Source: Glandiceps talaboti (taxonomy: Eukaryota > Hemichordata > Enteropneusta > Spengelidae). From it: 47,500 nucleotides of DNA. The stretch covers positions 1,667,501-1,715,000 of the forward strand of contig NC_135562.1 of the NCBI RefSeq assembly GCF_964340395.1, in the 5' to 3' direction. This document shows, piece by piece, positions 26,287-34,824 of this stretch. Every line of letters starts with the position of its first letter. The first letter of the stretch is position 1. The notes under the pieces are model-generated. The model saw only the letters and a program-made list of their open reading frames with translations, was not told the origin of the DNA and made no database searches. The position numbers were made by a program, and so were the translations under genes.

Positions 26287-29200
26287 TGAAAATATAGTAA
26301 GAATAATACATGTGATGACAAAACTGTACCAATTTTGTTTTTGTTTATTTATCAACTTTGTTAATTTGTTGGTTTATTTGGAGTGGCGGGGAAGAGAGCA
26401 ACACTGGAGGATAAATGGAGACTTCAGTTGGCAGACATCACTCTAGGGTAGAGTTAACAATTTCTGGGTTTAAAATGTATTTTACAATTATTTCTAAAAA
26501 ACCAGGGATGACTCAGCAGTTTTTGATATATAACTACATATGATTCACTCCCAGGTTTTCATTCATGCCATTGTATCAGTGAAGTCACATGACCATTAAT
26601 TTATTCTAAAACTCTATCAGACAACTGTTTTTTTTTTTCAATCCTCTAACTGCCATGTCGAACTTTAATGAAAGAAAATTCAGATTCTGGTTTGTCACAG
26701 CAAGGTCTGAGGTCTAAGGGTCTCTGATTAATTTTTCTATACAATGTTTACTCAGTCTGGCCACACCCAAACTCCACCCTTACACATAGACTATTTTTCT
26801 CAGATAAATGCAAAAGAAATATTCTACAAATAATGTCAGCAAAATAGACCAGCTGTTTGGCAAAATTTTTAAAAAAAAACTATTATTATGATGATATAAT
26901 ATTTTATTTTCATTACAATCTGGAACTTTAACTAAATCTTTGGGTAAAAATATCATACATTATCACTGTAAACTGCAGAGTAGAGAGAGAGAATATTATA
27001 AGACTTTTTGTAATCAATATTACATAATATTAGATAAAAGTTGTTATTGTGAATCAAGCACCCACACATAATCCTGACTAATAAGAAATCCATAGTTTAT
27101 CAAAACATGGACATCTAAGGAAGTATCAGTGATGTGGGTGAATTACTTCCAAGGGATATCCAGGGTGAACAAATCCACTGGTCCTGGGTCCAGGACGAGC
27201 AATTTTTTGGGGGCAGACCACACAAATTTTACCTTGTCTGGTCCGTCAGACCAGTACCTTACTGTTAATAACTATGTTAAAAAGTTGTCTGAATATACAG
27301 ATTCATAGGTAAGATTTAATGTTTCACATTAGCTGGACCTGGGACCACTAATTCTTTCAGCAGGACCACTGGAATTTTTAGGCACTGGTCCGGGGACCAC
27401 CAGTTCACAAAATGATTTGTTCACCCCTGATATCAATATGTGTGCCTCTCTGATAATAAACATCATTCCTGGTGTTTGGATCGCGAAACCCTGACAACAC
27501 AGAGGAAAATCTTTGAAAACTGCAATAATTTTGGTGGGGAACCCTTGGAGTGGGAACTCTGGTAAAACTTCTGTATTATGTACCATAATTTTGTTGGGTC
27601 AACCACCGGGGTCAACCACCAGGGTCAACCACCAGGGTCAACCACCGGGGTCAACCTAGGTAAAATGCTTTAAAAGGCAAGAAGACTAGATATCGCTGCC
27701 TATACCAAAACATTCCCAATACTGTATGTTATTGTTAGTCACTGTTTAGTCCACAGACCTGTACTGTCCCCTTAACTACACTACATAGCTCTATACTAAA
27801 CTATAATCATACCAACACAATTTCACTGGGCTAGTCACTGTTTAGTCCACAGACCTGTACTGTCCCCTTACTACACTACATAGCTCTATACTAAACTATA
27901 ATCACACCAACACAATTTCACTGGGTTTGTTACTGTTTAGTCCACAGACCTGTACTGTCCCCTTACTACGCTACATAGCTCTATACTAAACTATAATCAC
28001 ACTAACACAATTTCACTGGACTTGTCACTGTTTAGTCCACAGACCTGTACTGTCCCCTTAACTACGCTACATAGCTCTATACTAAACTATAATCACACCA
28101 ACACAATTTCACTGGGCTAGTCACTGTTTAGTCCACAGACCTGTACTGTCCCCTTAACTACACTACATAACTCTATACTAAACTATAATCACACCAACAC
28201 AATTTCACTGGGCTAGTCACTGTTTAGTCCACAGACCTGTACTGTCCCCTTACTACGCTACATAGCTCTATACTAAACTATAATCACACTAACACAATTT
28301 CACTGGGTTTGTTACTGTTTAGTCCACAGACCTGTACTCTCCCCTTAACTACGCTACATAGCTCTATACTAAACTATAATCACACTAACACAATTTCACT
28401 GGGTTTGTCACTGTTTAGTCCACAGACCTGTACTGTCCCCTTACTACACTACATAGCTCTATACTAAACTATAATCACACCAACACAATTTCACTGGGTT
28501 TGTCACTGTTTAGTCCACAGACCTGTACTGTCCCCTTAACTACATTACATAGCTCTATACTAAACTATAATCACACCAACACAATTTCACTGGGTTAGTC
28601 ACTGTTTAGTCCACAGACCTGTACTGTCCCCTTACTACACTACATAACTCTATACTAAACTATAATCACACCAACACAATTTCACTGGGTTTGTCACTGT
28701 TTAGTCCACAGACCTGTACTGTCCCCTTACTACGCTACATAGCTGTATACTAAACTATAATCATACCAACACAATTTCACTGGGTTTGTCACTGTTTAGT
28801 CCACAGACCTGTACTGTCCCCTTACTACACTACATAGCTCTATACTAAACTATAATCACACTAACACAATTTCACTGGGCTTGTCACTGTTTAGTCCACA
28901 GACCTGTACTGTCCCCTTAACTACGCTACATAGCTCTATACTAAACTATAATCACACCAACACAATTTCACTGGGCTAGTCACTGTTTAGTCCACAGACC
29001 TGTACTCTCCCCTTAACTACACTACATAGCTCTATACTAAACTATAATCACACCAACACAATTTCACTGGGTTTGTCACTGTTTAGTCCACAGACCTGTA
29101 CTGTCCCCTTAACTACACTACATAGCTCTATACTAAACTATAATCACACCAACACAATTTCACTGGGTTTGTCACTGTTTAGTCCACAGACCTGAACTGT

Positions 29201-31592
29201 CCCCTTAACTACACTACATAGCTCTATACTAAACTATAATCACACCAACACAATTTCACTGGACTTGTCACTGTTTAGTCCACAGACCTGTACTGTCCCC
29301 TTAACTACGCTACATAACTCTATACTAAACTATAATCACACCAACACAATTTCACTGGGCTTGTCACTGTTTAGTCTACAGACCTGTACTGTCCCCTTAA
29401 CTACACTACATAGCTCTATACTAAACTATAATCACACCAACACAATTTCACTGGACTTGTCACTCTTTAGTCCACAGACCTGTACTGTCCCCTTACTACA
29501 CTACATAGCTCTATACTAAACTATAATCACACTAACACAATTTCACTGGGTTTGTCACTGTTTAGTCCACAGACCTGTACTGTCCCCTTACAACGCTACA
29601 TAGCTCTATACTAAACTATAATCAAACTAACACAATTTCACTGGGCTAGTCACTGTTTAGTCCACAGACCTGTACTGTCCCCTTACTAAGCTACATAGCT
29701 CTATACTAAACTATAATCACACCAACACAATTTCACTGGGTTTGTTACTGTTTAGTCCACAGACCTGTACTGTCCCCTTAACTACGCTACATAGCTCTAT
29801 ACTAAACTATAATCACACCAACACAATTTCACTGGGCTTGTCACTGTTTAGTCCACAGACCTGTACTGTCCCCTTACTACACTACATAACTCTATACTAA
29901 ACTATAATCACACCAACACAATTTCACTGGGTTTGTCACTGTTTAGTCCATAGACCTGTACTGTCCCCTTACTACGCTACATAGCTCTATACTAAACTAT
30001 AATCATACCAACACAATTTCACTGGGTTTGTCACTGTTTAGTCCACAGACCTGTACTGTCCCCTTAACTACACTACATAGCTCTATACTAAACTATAATC
30101 ACACCAACACAATTTCACTGGGTTTGTCACTGTTTAGTCCATAGACCTGTACTGTCCCCTTAACTACACTACATAGCTCTATACTAAACTATAATCACAC
30201 CAACACAATTTCACTGGGCTTGTCACTGTTTAGTCCACAGACCTGTACTGTCCCCTTACTACACTACATAACTCTATACTAAACTATAATCACACCAACA
30301 CAATTTCACTGGGTTTGTCACTGTTTAGTCCATAGACCTGTACTGTCCCCTTACTACGCTACATAGCTCTATACTAAACTATAATCATACCAACACAATT
30401 TCACTGGGTTTGTCACTGTTTATATTTGTGTATCGCTAATTTCATTTCAGGAATTTCTTACATTCATGGTAATTGTGGTATTTGGTAATGAGACTAATAA
30501 GACTAATTCTGAAATTAAGTTGACAATTCTGGTCAAGAGCCCAATTGCACAAATACCCTTTAGATTTACTGGAAACTTTACTGTCTAGCCACATCTACAA
30601 ACAAATGAAGATTAAAATTTGCATTTAACTGTGTTTTAATAGAATAGCCTCCAGCTGCTTTGTTTGCTTTGACTTTGGGTTAATATGTTTACGTTTAGTC
30701 TGGGAGTAAAGGTCACTGCAACGTCCAAAGCCGTTTTAATTCACCGTCATTTAGATTAAGTTTGGAACATATTTTAAAAAGGGGAATCCACAATATGGTA
30801 CAATATGGAACATCACAATCACCCGCATTTATATAGGTTGCACCGGGCACTGAATGACTGGCCTATTTGAACGGTTTAGTTATATAACCACATGCACATT
30901 CAATACTAATTAACATTTCGAGTGATTGAAAAGAGAACGGCGGAAAATACTTTCTTTAGTCACCGTGGCGTGGTTGTTACATTTTCTATTAAGAATGATT
31001 TTGGTAAATGTTTGGTGAATTTCACTGACGTAAATTTATTTCGCTGTGTGTTCCAAAACAGTGTATAACATATGTATAAAATTCAAAACCAGATAGTCAA
31101 TGCCAATCGGCCAGCTAAGCACGTTGTCTGTCAAGGTGACCTTTCCAATCTAGTGGGTCGCCCGCGTGTCTATCTCTCCAAAGTCCACTCCGCAACATGT
31201 CAATCAAACACATGCCAATTCACGTGCATATGGCATGGTGTTTCTCGGCGTTTACTCTGAGAAATTATTGTTATAGATCATATAAGTAAACCAACAACTA
31301 TGAAATACTATACAGTATGAAATCAAAATTATACAGATGCCAGTCATAAAAAGACCGGCTGGGTATGTCACGTGTTCGTATCATTCGTTTCAAAATATTG
31401 ACACGACCACGCACGGCACGATAACTTTCTCGTCGATATAACGCTCGAAACTGAAAGTTTTCATTTTCTCAACAAGCGTAAAAGACAAACTATTTGAAAA
31501 ACTTACCTTAACTGTTCGCCGATTGTACAAATGTGTGCGTAGTTTGGCCCTGACCAATCTTTACGCACACGGTCTTTACCACCGCCTTCCAT
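7576..31592 (-). CDS. DEPTOR: DEPTOR, DEP-domain and PDZ-domain inhibitor of mTOR complexes (9 exons)
   Basis: Coding exons on the minus strand, 5' to 3': 31507-31592, 19100-19284, 18109-18229, 12904-12973, 12413-12527, 11755-11952, 9455-9759, 8342-8446, 7576-7704. All junctions are GT-AG and keep one frame, giving 437 residues (human about 409). DEP1 is at about residues 36-112 (VIQNRRYHF, ELVDWLV, FYRFRKDD), DEP2 about 140-212 (DILVKDKEV, LMYQF), a Ser/Thr-rich linker about 213-358, and PDZ 361-436 (GFGFVVRGN, IDPNSPAAAAGLK, VGQYIVAVN). Family knowledge: the PDZ and linker bind mTOR, and the protein restrains mTORC1 and mTORC2. Linker residues 320-325 (SSGDST) resemble the beta-TrCP degron of the vertebrate protein. 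The exon 7 acceptor is ambiguous by 3 bases (9759 or 9756, 437 or 436 residues). The gene diverges from DSCC1 by a 276-bp gap. Several exon edges are tandemly duplicated. The identification is firm; exon limits are read by eye. Confidence 0.95.
7705..8341 (-). other. DEPTOR intron 8
   Basis: Splits the PDZ domain at phase 0. The half nearest exon 8 is the ~83-bp splice-donor repeat; the rest is unique. Confidence 0.85.
7975..8425 (-). repeat. ~83-bp tandem repeat made from the end of DEPTOR exon 8 and its splice donor
   Basis: On the plus strand TTACCTTGAGACCAGCTGC recurs with its CC at 8011, 8092, 8175, 8258 and 8341 (spacing 81-83). The 8341 copy is the real exon 8 end, AAG|GTAATA. The other four are intronic copies keeping GTAATA or near it, with GGGGGCGCTATACAAG between them. 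Reading through the first junction meets a stop codon after 13 codons. Confidence 0.93.
8447..9454 (-). other. DEPTOR intron 7
   Basis: Phase-0 intron between the linker and the PDZ. It contains the 137-bp repeat at 8968-9440 and otherwise unique sequence. Confidence 0.85.
8968..9440. repeat. 137-bp tandem repeat, 3 full copies plus degenerate ends
   Basis: CAGCCTTCCAATACCCATGC recurs at 9061, 9198 and 9335, exactly 137 apart. The repeat abuts, but does not include, the exon 7 donor at 9455. Confidence 0.93.
9797..10110 (-). mobile_element. Degraded 3' end of a non-LTR retrotransposon
   Basis: Read on the minus strand, 10036-10090 encodes R-T-E-R-F-K-N-S-F-I-P-Y-A-L then a stop. This resembles the RxxRFxNSFxPYA(I/L) ending of many LINE reverse-transcriptase proteins. 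About 240 bases of non-coding tail follow, ending in AAAATAAAG and an (ATA/ATT)n run at 9797-9815, as LINE 3' ends often do. No other domain is visible. The family is not identified and the left limit is approximate. Confidence 0.5.
10837..11046. promoter_or_regulatory. Cluster of four DR1-type nuclear-receptor elements
   Basis: TGACCTTTGACCT (reverse complement AGGTCAAAGGTCA, the DR1 consensus for HNF4, RXR heterodimers and COUP-TF) is present exactly at 10837-10849 and 11034-11046. One-base variants are at 10903-10915 and 10978-10990. They sit in DEPTOR intron 6 inside loosely repeated sequence, and a fifth exact copy is at 25135-25147 in intron 1. The sequence match is direct; enhancer function is inference. 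Confidence 0.5.
11326..11756 (-). repeat. 33-bp minisatellite (~11 copies) derived from the end of DEPTOR exon 6
   Basis: The core ACCTGATTGGTTGA repeats every 33 bases from 11331 to about 11690. It equals the reverse complement of the exon 6 end TCAACCAATCAG plus its donor. An intermediate copy at 11721-11738 lies between the array and the real junction at 11755/11754. Copies carry CAG|GTTAGC in place of the real CAG|GTAAGT. Confidence 0.93.
11985..12073. repeat. CT dinucleotide microsatellite
   Basis: About 90 bases of (CT)n in DEPTOR intron 5. In transcript sense it is (AG)n, starting about 340 bases after the exon 5 donor. Confidence 0.97.
12094..12213. repeat. TCTG tetranucleotide microsatellite
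   Basis: (TCTG)n with TCTA and TTTG variants directly beside the CT repeat, likely grown from it. Confidence 0.95.
12338..12440 (-). repeat. 46-bp duplication spanning the DEPTOR exon 5 splice donor
   Basis: The exon 5 end (AACACGGACTGCTAAGACATG then GTAAGTGAC) is followed by a near-identical second copy with a second intact GTAAGTGAC. Its junction lies at 12367/12366, 46 bases beyond the real one at 12413/12412, and a partial third copy follows. Use of the second donor would shift the frame; read-through stops at the third codon (GGT AAG TGA). Confidence 0.93.
12974..13733. other. DEPTOR intron 3, segment without features
   Basis: Unique AT-rich intronic sequence between exon 4 and the family A fold-back. 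Nothing recognised. Confidence 0.4.
13734..13938. mobile_element. Fold-back MITE-like element, family A, long copy
   Basis: A nearly perfect inverted repeat over its whole length. The left arm from CAATCTGATTAAAATCCGAT through TTTATTTACCTCTATTTCC pairs with the right arm GGAAATAGAGGTAAATAAAG through GATTTTAATCAGATTG. The short central loop is around GCGGCAATCACTT. It would fold into a ~95-bp hairpin if transcribed within DEPTOR intron 3. It has no coding capacity. Confidence 0.9.
13939..14840. other. DEPTOR intron 3, segment without features
   Basis: Unique intronic sequence; no gene, RNA gene or repeat family seen. Confidence 0.4.
14852..14919. repeat. GGT trinucleotide repeat plus poly-G
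   Basis: About 18 GGT units running into 15 G. On the minus strand it translates as a polyhistidine frame, which is an artefact. Confidence 0.97.
14935..15545 (+). repeat. 103-bp tandem repeat x6 with G-quadruplex motifs
   Basis: CACTGACATCCAGACTACAG recurs at 14951, 15054, 15158, 15261, 15364 and 15466. Five units carry a G-rich stretch of the form G5-7 T G4 T G5 T G4-6 (14998-15021, 15101-15125, 15204-15228, 15308-15331, 15411-15433), each meeting the four-run G-quadruplex rule on the plus strand. The last unit ends in (GT)n plus poly-G. It lies in DEPTOR intron 3; the transcript would carry the C-rich complement. Confidence 0.93.
15610..15715. repeat. 18-bp repeat, about 6 copies
   Basis: The unit CAATATCAGTATTTTTGA recurs with small changes. 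Confidence 0.85.
16092..16105. repeat. Poly-G tract (14 G)
   Basis: Uninterrupted G run followed by GTACCC, in DEPTOR intron 3. Confidence 0.95.
16112..16450. repeat. ~196-bp diverged tandem duplication
   Basis: GTACCTTGGAA(G/C)ATTCATT at 16125 recurs at 16321. The following AAGCAACACT, CATTATATTCTGG and ACACTTCTGATCA blocks are colinear in both copies. Confidence 0.85.
16625..16745. repeat. 58-bp tandem duplication
   Basis: CTTTGTCAAATAACTAAAG through CTTGTACTGTAACTCAGTC occurs twice, 58 bases apart, with very few differences, so it is recent. A looser duplication of the segment GACTCAGCAGTTTAACAAAC follows at about 16794-16995. Confidence 0.88.
17005..17305 (+). mobile_element. Probable 3' end of a retrotransposon with an (ACT)n tail
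   Basis: A compositionally distinct block ends TTCCTGGCTACCCTG, TTTTTAAATAAATTTT and then (ACT)5 at 17287-17301. A G/T-rich untranslated stretch followed by AATAAA and a short trinucleotide tail is typical of LINE or SINE 3' ends. No protein similarity is visible, so the class is uncertain. Confidence 0.4.
17642..18110 (-). repeat. Nested repeat at the DEPTOR exon 3 donor: 123-bp x3 plus ~49-bp x3
   Basis: Nearest the exon, the end of exon 3 with its donor (CATATGAA|GTAAGTAT) occurs three times, with junction bases at 18109 (real), 18061 and 18011. Further out, a 123-bp unit occurs three times almost identically (from 17645, 17768, 17891). It shares the TTATGTAATATCTGAGTAC block and contains a CTTCTAACAC...GTGTTAGAAG stem-loop. 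Reading through the real junction gives an immediate TAA. Confidence 0.93.
18230..19099 (-). other. DEPTOR intron 2
   Basis: Splits DEP1. Contains no feature I recognise apart from short local duplications such as GTCATGTGATCAGTGTCGTG near 18520. Confidence 0.7.
19496..19690. repeat. Interspersed repeat, copy 1
   Basis: Shares phrases such as GGTAACAGGAAAGGGGAAAAT, CTGGCATAGTTTCCAA and GGTAGATTTTACCTACTTAC with 38815-39130 and, more weakly, with 19905-20040. The class is unknown, and no coding capacity or terminal repeats are evident. Confidence 0.65.
19905..20040. repeat. Interspersed repeat, copy 2 (short, diverged)
   Basis: Contains AGTGTTTTTGCTAATG, GGTAACAGAAAATGG and GAACCTAGGTAA in the same order as the copies at 19496 and 38815. 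Confidence 0.5.
20216..20396. repeat. ~85-bp tandem duplication
   Basis: AAGTTATTTGTTA(A/G)TTGTAAGG through ATTCTCTAGCTAGTTTTATCA occurs twice in a row. Confidence 0.92.
20835..21012. mobile_element. Decayed copy of fold-back family A
   Basis: Starts CAATCAGATTAAAATCTGATT and keeps TTTATTTACCTCCATTTCC, TTCATTTTGTGT and GGGAATAATCACT in the same order as the 13734 element. The right terminal repeat is lost or heavily changed. Confidence 0.65.
21570..21710. repeat. Diverged ~70-bp duplication
   Basis: TCTCATGACATTG, TGG...TTTGTTTTGG and TGAA recur in order at about 21616 and 21669. Confidence 0.55.
21810..23010. other. DEPTOR intron 1, segment without features
   Basis: AT-rich intronic sequence. 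Open frames at 22298-22498 and 22811-23005 have no recognisable content. Confidence 0.4.
23015..23135. repeat. ~62-bp duplication
   Basis: GGTTACCACAAGCAAGCAAA followed by AGTGTTTTTTGTGGGTTGTA occurs twice. Confidence 0.88.
23600..23850. repeat. Degenerate TGTGTCTGTGATGTACATGTATG repeat
   Basis: Roughly 250 bases of TG-rich units mixing GTGTGTCTGTGATGTACATG and CATACATGTATGTC. Minus-strand His/Thr-rich open frames here are artefacts. Confidence 0.85.
23851..26029. other. DEPTOR intron 1, segment without a gene
   Basis: No coding exon was recognised. An exact DR1 element TGACCTTTGACCT is at 25135-25147. The rest is AT-rich. Confidence 0.4.
26030..26284. repeat. TG dinucleotide microsatellite with TATG interruptions
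   Basis: GTGTGT-rich stretch, pure (TG)n from about 26232 to 26282. Frames of Cys-Val or His-Thr are artefacts. Confidence 0.97.
26285..27154. other. DEPTOR intron 1, segment without features
   Basis: No gene or repeat family recognised. Confidence 0.4.
27155..27434. mobile_element. MITE-like element with 21-bp terminal inverted repeats
   Basis: The left end GATATCCAGGGTGAACAAATC (27155-27175) pairs with the right end GATTTGTTCACCCCTGATATC (27414-27434) with two mismatches. Subterminal phrases also mirror each other (CACTGGTCCTGGGTCCAGGA against GGTCC...GGACCACCAG). It is 280 bases long and non-coding. GATATC at both ends may be part of the repeat or a duplicated target. Confidence 0.7.
27598..27658. 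repeat. 14-bp repeat, about 4.5 copies
   Basis: The unit GGGTCAACCACC(A/G)G in tandem. Confidence 0.93.
27737..30425. repeat. ~97-bp minisatellite, about 28 copies
   Basis: Nearly 2.7 kb of a 96-97-bp unit with CACTGTTTAGTCCACAGACC, TGTACTGTCCCCTTA(A)CTAC, CTCTATACTAAACTATAATC and CAACACAATTTCACTGGG. Variation is limited to a few positions (TAACTAC/TACTAC, CACTAC/CGCTAC, GGGCTAG/GGGTTTG). The copies are therefore young or homogenised. It lies about 1.1 kb downstream of the DEPTOR first exon, in intron 1. Confidence 0.97.
30426..31506. other. DEPTOR intron 1, promoter-proximal segment
   Basis: Unique sequence between the minisatellite and exon 1. The open frame at 31072-31260 (plus) has no recognised domain. 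Regulatory content cannot be judged by eye. Confidence 0.4.
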
Positions 31593-31868
31593 CTTCTATG
31601 ATCGTGGATCGTGTGAGTGACCGGCACAGATGACCTTTGCTCTACATTACCTTCTATTTGTTTATGTATGCTAATTAGTTTACGATTCATTGTTCTCAGT
31701 GTCATTTCCTAAAACGCAAATAACCTTAACGATTTTCAGTTGAAAAAAATATCTTTCAAAAAATCAAAGTTTCTGTATGTTATGTGGTGCATTTTATACA
31801 ATTATTATAAGATTGTTAATCTAAAAAGACCTTGTGGAATAAATCTCCCATGAGCACTTGCTTCAAAG
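31593..31868. promoter_or_regulatory. 276-bp divergent promoter of DEPTOR and DSCC1
   Basis: The start codons of the minus-strand DEPTOR (31592) and plus-strand DSCC1 (31869) face away from each other with 276 bases between, so both transcription starts must lie here or very close. No TATA box is obvious at a fitting distance. AAGATGGCGGG at 31866-31876 overlaps the DSCC1 start codon and matches the YY1-type motif often found over the start codon of TATA-less housekeeping genes. An out-of-frame ATG at 31705 (minus) opens a frame overlapping the DEPTOR start and could act as an upstream ORF if it is within the transcript. Confidence 0.8.
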
Positions 31869-34789
31869 ATGGCGGGAAACTTGAGGTAAGACTACAGTCC
31901 ACTTCGACTAACTTTGCATTCATTTACATTTCTTGGTGAAACATAAAAAACAGCTGAATTACTCCAATACTTCATGTGAACATCATGTATCATAACAGCC
32001 ATAATATTAACGTTACAACGTGAGTCTTCGGAGTCCACTGTCTCACAACACATCTAGCTGCTACTAGCGTTTGTTGTGATTTTGAGGGTTTTTTCTTCTG
32101 TTTTGTGGGGGGGGGGGGGGGGGTTCAAAACAGAACTGAGAAGAAAAAACTCAAAATCACAACAAACGCTACAATTATTGCAGCTATATTATATATCATT
32201 ATCTGTCTTATCCATTATATTATTATCCGAATAAATTACCAAAATGTAGCAGAGAGGTAGTATTTCTTAGTCTAAGCATGAAGATAGACAAGGACAGAAT
32301 TAGATTGTTGTTTCCTCGTCTACGGGATATAACATTGTGACTTGAATGTATTACCACTACCCAAGCAAATTCACTCCAAAGGGTGGCGTGTATAAATAAT
32401 AGACAAATAGCGAAGTGGGCTCTCCCTACCCCCACCAGGGACTCAATTCCCTTGGCATCACTTTACTGATGATAACCAAATAAACACTAAAATAATTGTC
32501 ATCTAAAATTCTTTACATCTAGAACATTAGAACAAGTACAGAAGATTGCCACTGATGCTAAACTTGACAATTCAGACTTGGCTTGTGTAGCACAAAGTCT
32601 GTATTTTGCCGATGATTTAAATGCATCAGGTATGAAGTTAATGGAGGTAGAGCCTTCTTTATTGCAGTATTTACAAGAAGGAAACAGGTGAGGGAATTTT
32701 GAGATCGATAGTGTTGTACTTGGCTGTTCTTGTGATGGGAAGGAAAGAACTAGTGTAAATTAAGTTGCATGTTAGGTGTAAAGCCTAGAGACTTTTTGGT
32801 TGTGACAAAATAAGGGGCAGGGAGTTGTCATTTTTTCTCACTGACGACTAGTTTTACAAGACATTCTTTGGATTTGTCCTGCTGGTCCTATAAAACTAGA
32901 AAGATTTAAAGGCTACTGACAGGTGACTTGTCACAAGTTCTACGTGCTGATAGATGCCCATCATTAGCATTGTATTGCATATTTCAACAGGTTCTTTCTA
33001 TTAGCTTTGACAACATTTTCAAAGGTAACCAGCACATTTTATGGAAATGGCACAAACCTGAAACTGTAAAGTCCCCCCAGTCAGCAACACTTTGTACTTG
33101 TAACAGACATCTGTCAACAGACACTACAACAACAATCCTAAATCATGTTGACTGTTACCATACAAAACTATAAATGTAGTCTCAACTTAACTCATGTTTC
33201 TCTGTTTTGTGGTTTTCAGCAAATTTACTGATTTTTGCAATGTTCTCTTTCAGTCTGACTGTCCGAGGTGATGTTAATGACACAGCTGTTGTGTGTACAC
33301 AAAACAAAACATTTGAATTAAAGTCTGCTGAGACATCAAATACATTACTTCTTGTACCAGACTGTAAAACACCTAAAGAATTTGGAGAGAATGGCACGTC
33401 TTTAAAATTTGAAGAGGTGAATAATTATTTAACTAATTTCTATCTCTATATCAGTCAGCACAGGTGTATGATTGGGTACCTGGTAGGACAGAGGTTGTCT
33501 AGTTCCTATACAGTATCATTAACATTTACCCCTCCACTCACAGTACAGTCAAAGTCATTACTGTAGAAGTCCTGAGATGCAAATTAAAATTCATCCACAG
33601 CCACCCACACAGTCATTAACATCATGTCTTTGTTAATCAATCACACAATTCTAACCAATAATACAGTCCCTTATAAAGTTAGTGTTTATTGGGACAGTTA
33701 TCTAATGTCCAAATATGATATATTTGTCAGCTTAGAATACTACTTATACATTGTTTACATCACTTTAACAGTTGGGGGTTCACTGATTGGATGAACAACT
33801 TTTTGTGCTGATTTTATAGAGACTTTGACCAGACTTACCAGAGCCCCATCATAAACTGTAAACGTTCCATAGGACATCAACTCCACAGTGTGATAACTGA
33901 ACAGTGTTTTGCAATATATCAAACAGAAGTATAATGGATTTTGATACATACAGCAATACTATTTCATCATTTGCCATTACTGCATACAGGTTGTTGGTAT
34001 GGCACACCACTACTTTGAACTTCGACCCTGCAGACCAAAACTCTACAGACTTCAAAGGATTTTAGAAGAAAATCGATATGATGGGCCTCTATATGAAGAC
34101 GATGATAGTCACCAGGGAAAGAAGTATGCAATGTTAGAGTTGTTGGAAATGGTACAGGCTAGTGAAGATGAAATCAGGAAAGAACTTGTCAAACTACAGG
34201 CTTGTAATATCAATGGTGAGAATTGGTTGGATATTTACTTCATCTTTATGATCCATGAAAGTGTTACGATTGTCTGACCAGTTTTTGAATATACAGCCAA
34301 TCAATACAATGATTATCTGACCAGATGTACCAAATATAGGGCTAATGTATAGCAAAAAGTTTAAAGATGATATTTCACATGCTGAAACAAATTTGTGGTT
34401 ACAACCTGTGAGCTTACTAAGTAACTGTAAGCTGTCCTATTTGTGGTTACACCCTGTGTGTTTTACTAAGTAACTGTAAGCTGTCCTATTTGTCAATGAC
34501 AATTCCAAGTTTGGTCATGGCAACTACAGAAAAGTTTAGTTGTTCTTGAGATTCAAAACTAAACTTACATTTTATTTTTTGTTTTCAACAGGCTACTGGA
34601 GATTACTCAGTTCTGATTATGACATTTCAGTTCTTGTACAAATAATTCAATTAATAGAGGAAAACTCCTGGACTAGTGACTATATACCGGCTAAAGAAAC
34701 ACTGGATACATTGGAAAACCTTTATCCAAGGTATTTTTAAAAATGAGTATACGACAGAACACTAGAACGTGCGAGTGCAAGTGTGGTGT

Positions 34790-34824
<35 letters not shown>

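Larger units (their letters stand above)
19285..31506 (-). other. DEPTOR intron 1 (12.2 kb)
   Basis: Joins the start-codon exon to DEP1 within an Arg codon (AG|A). Contents in plus-strand order: acceptor-derived repeats, interspersed repeat copies, a decayed family A element, several short duplications, TG microsatellites, a fold-back at 27155-27434 and the large ~97-bp minisatellite. No internal gene was recognised on either strand. Confidence 0.85.

Noticed and set aside
26011-26446. His/Thr-rich and Cys/Val-rich open frames
   Set aside because: Products of the TG microsatellite.
29265-29519. 84-codon frame with internal protein repeats
   Set aside because: It arises from the ~97-bp minisatellite in DEPTOR intron 1 and is repeated only because the DNA is.
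31508-31705. 65-codon minus-strand open frame over DEPTOR exon 1
   Set aside because: It is out of frame with DEPTOR. The conserved frame starts at 31592 and splices precisely into DEP1. It is kept only as a possible upstream ORF.
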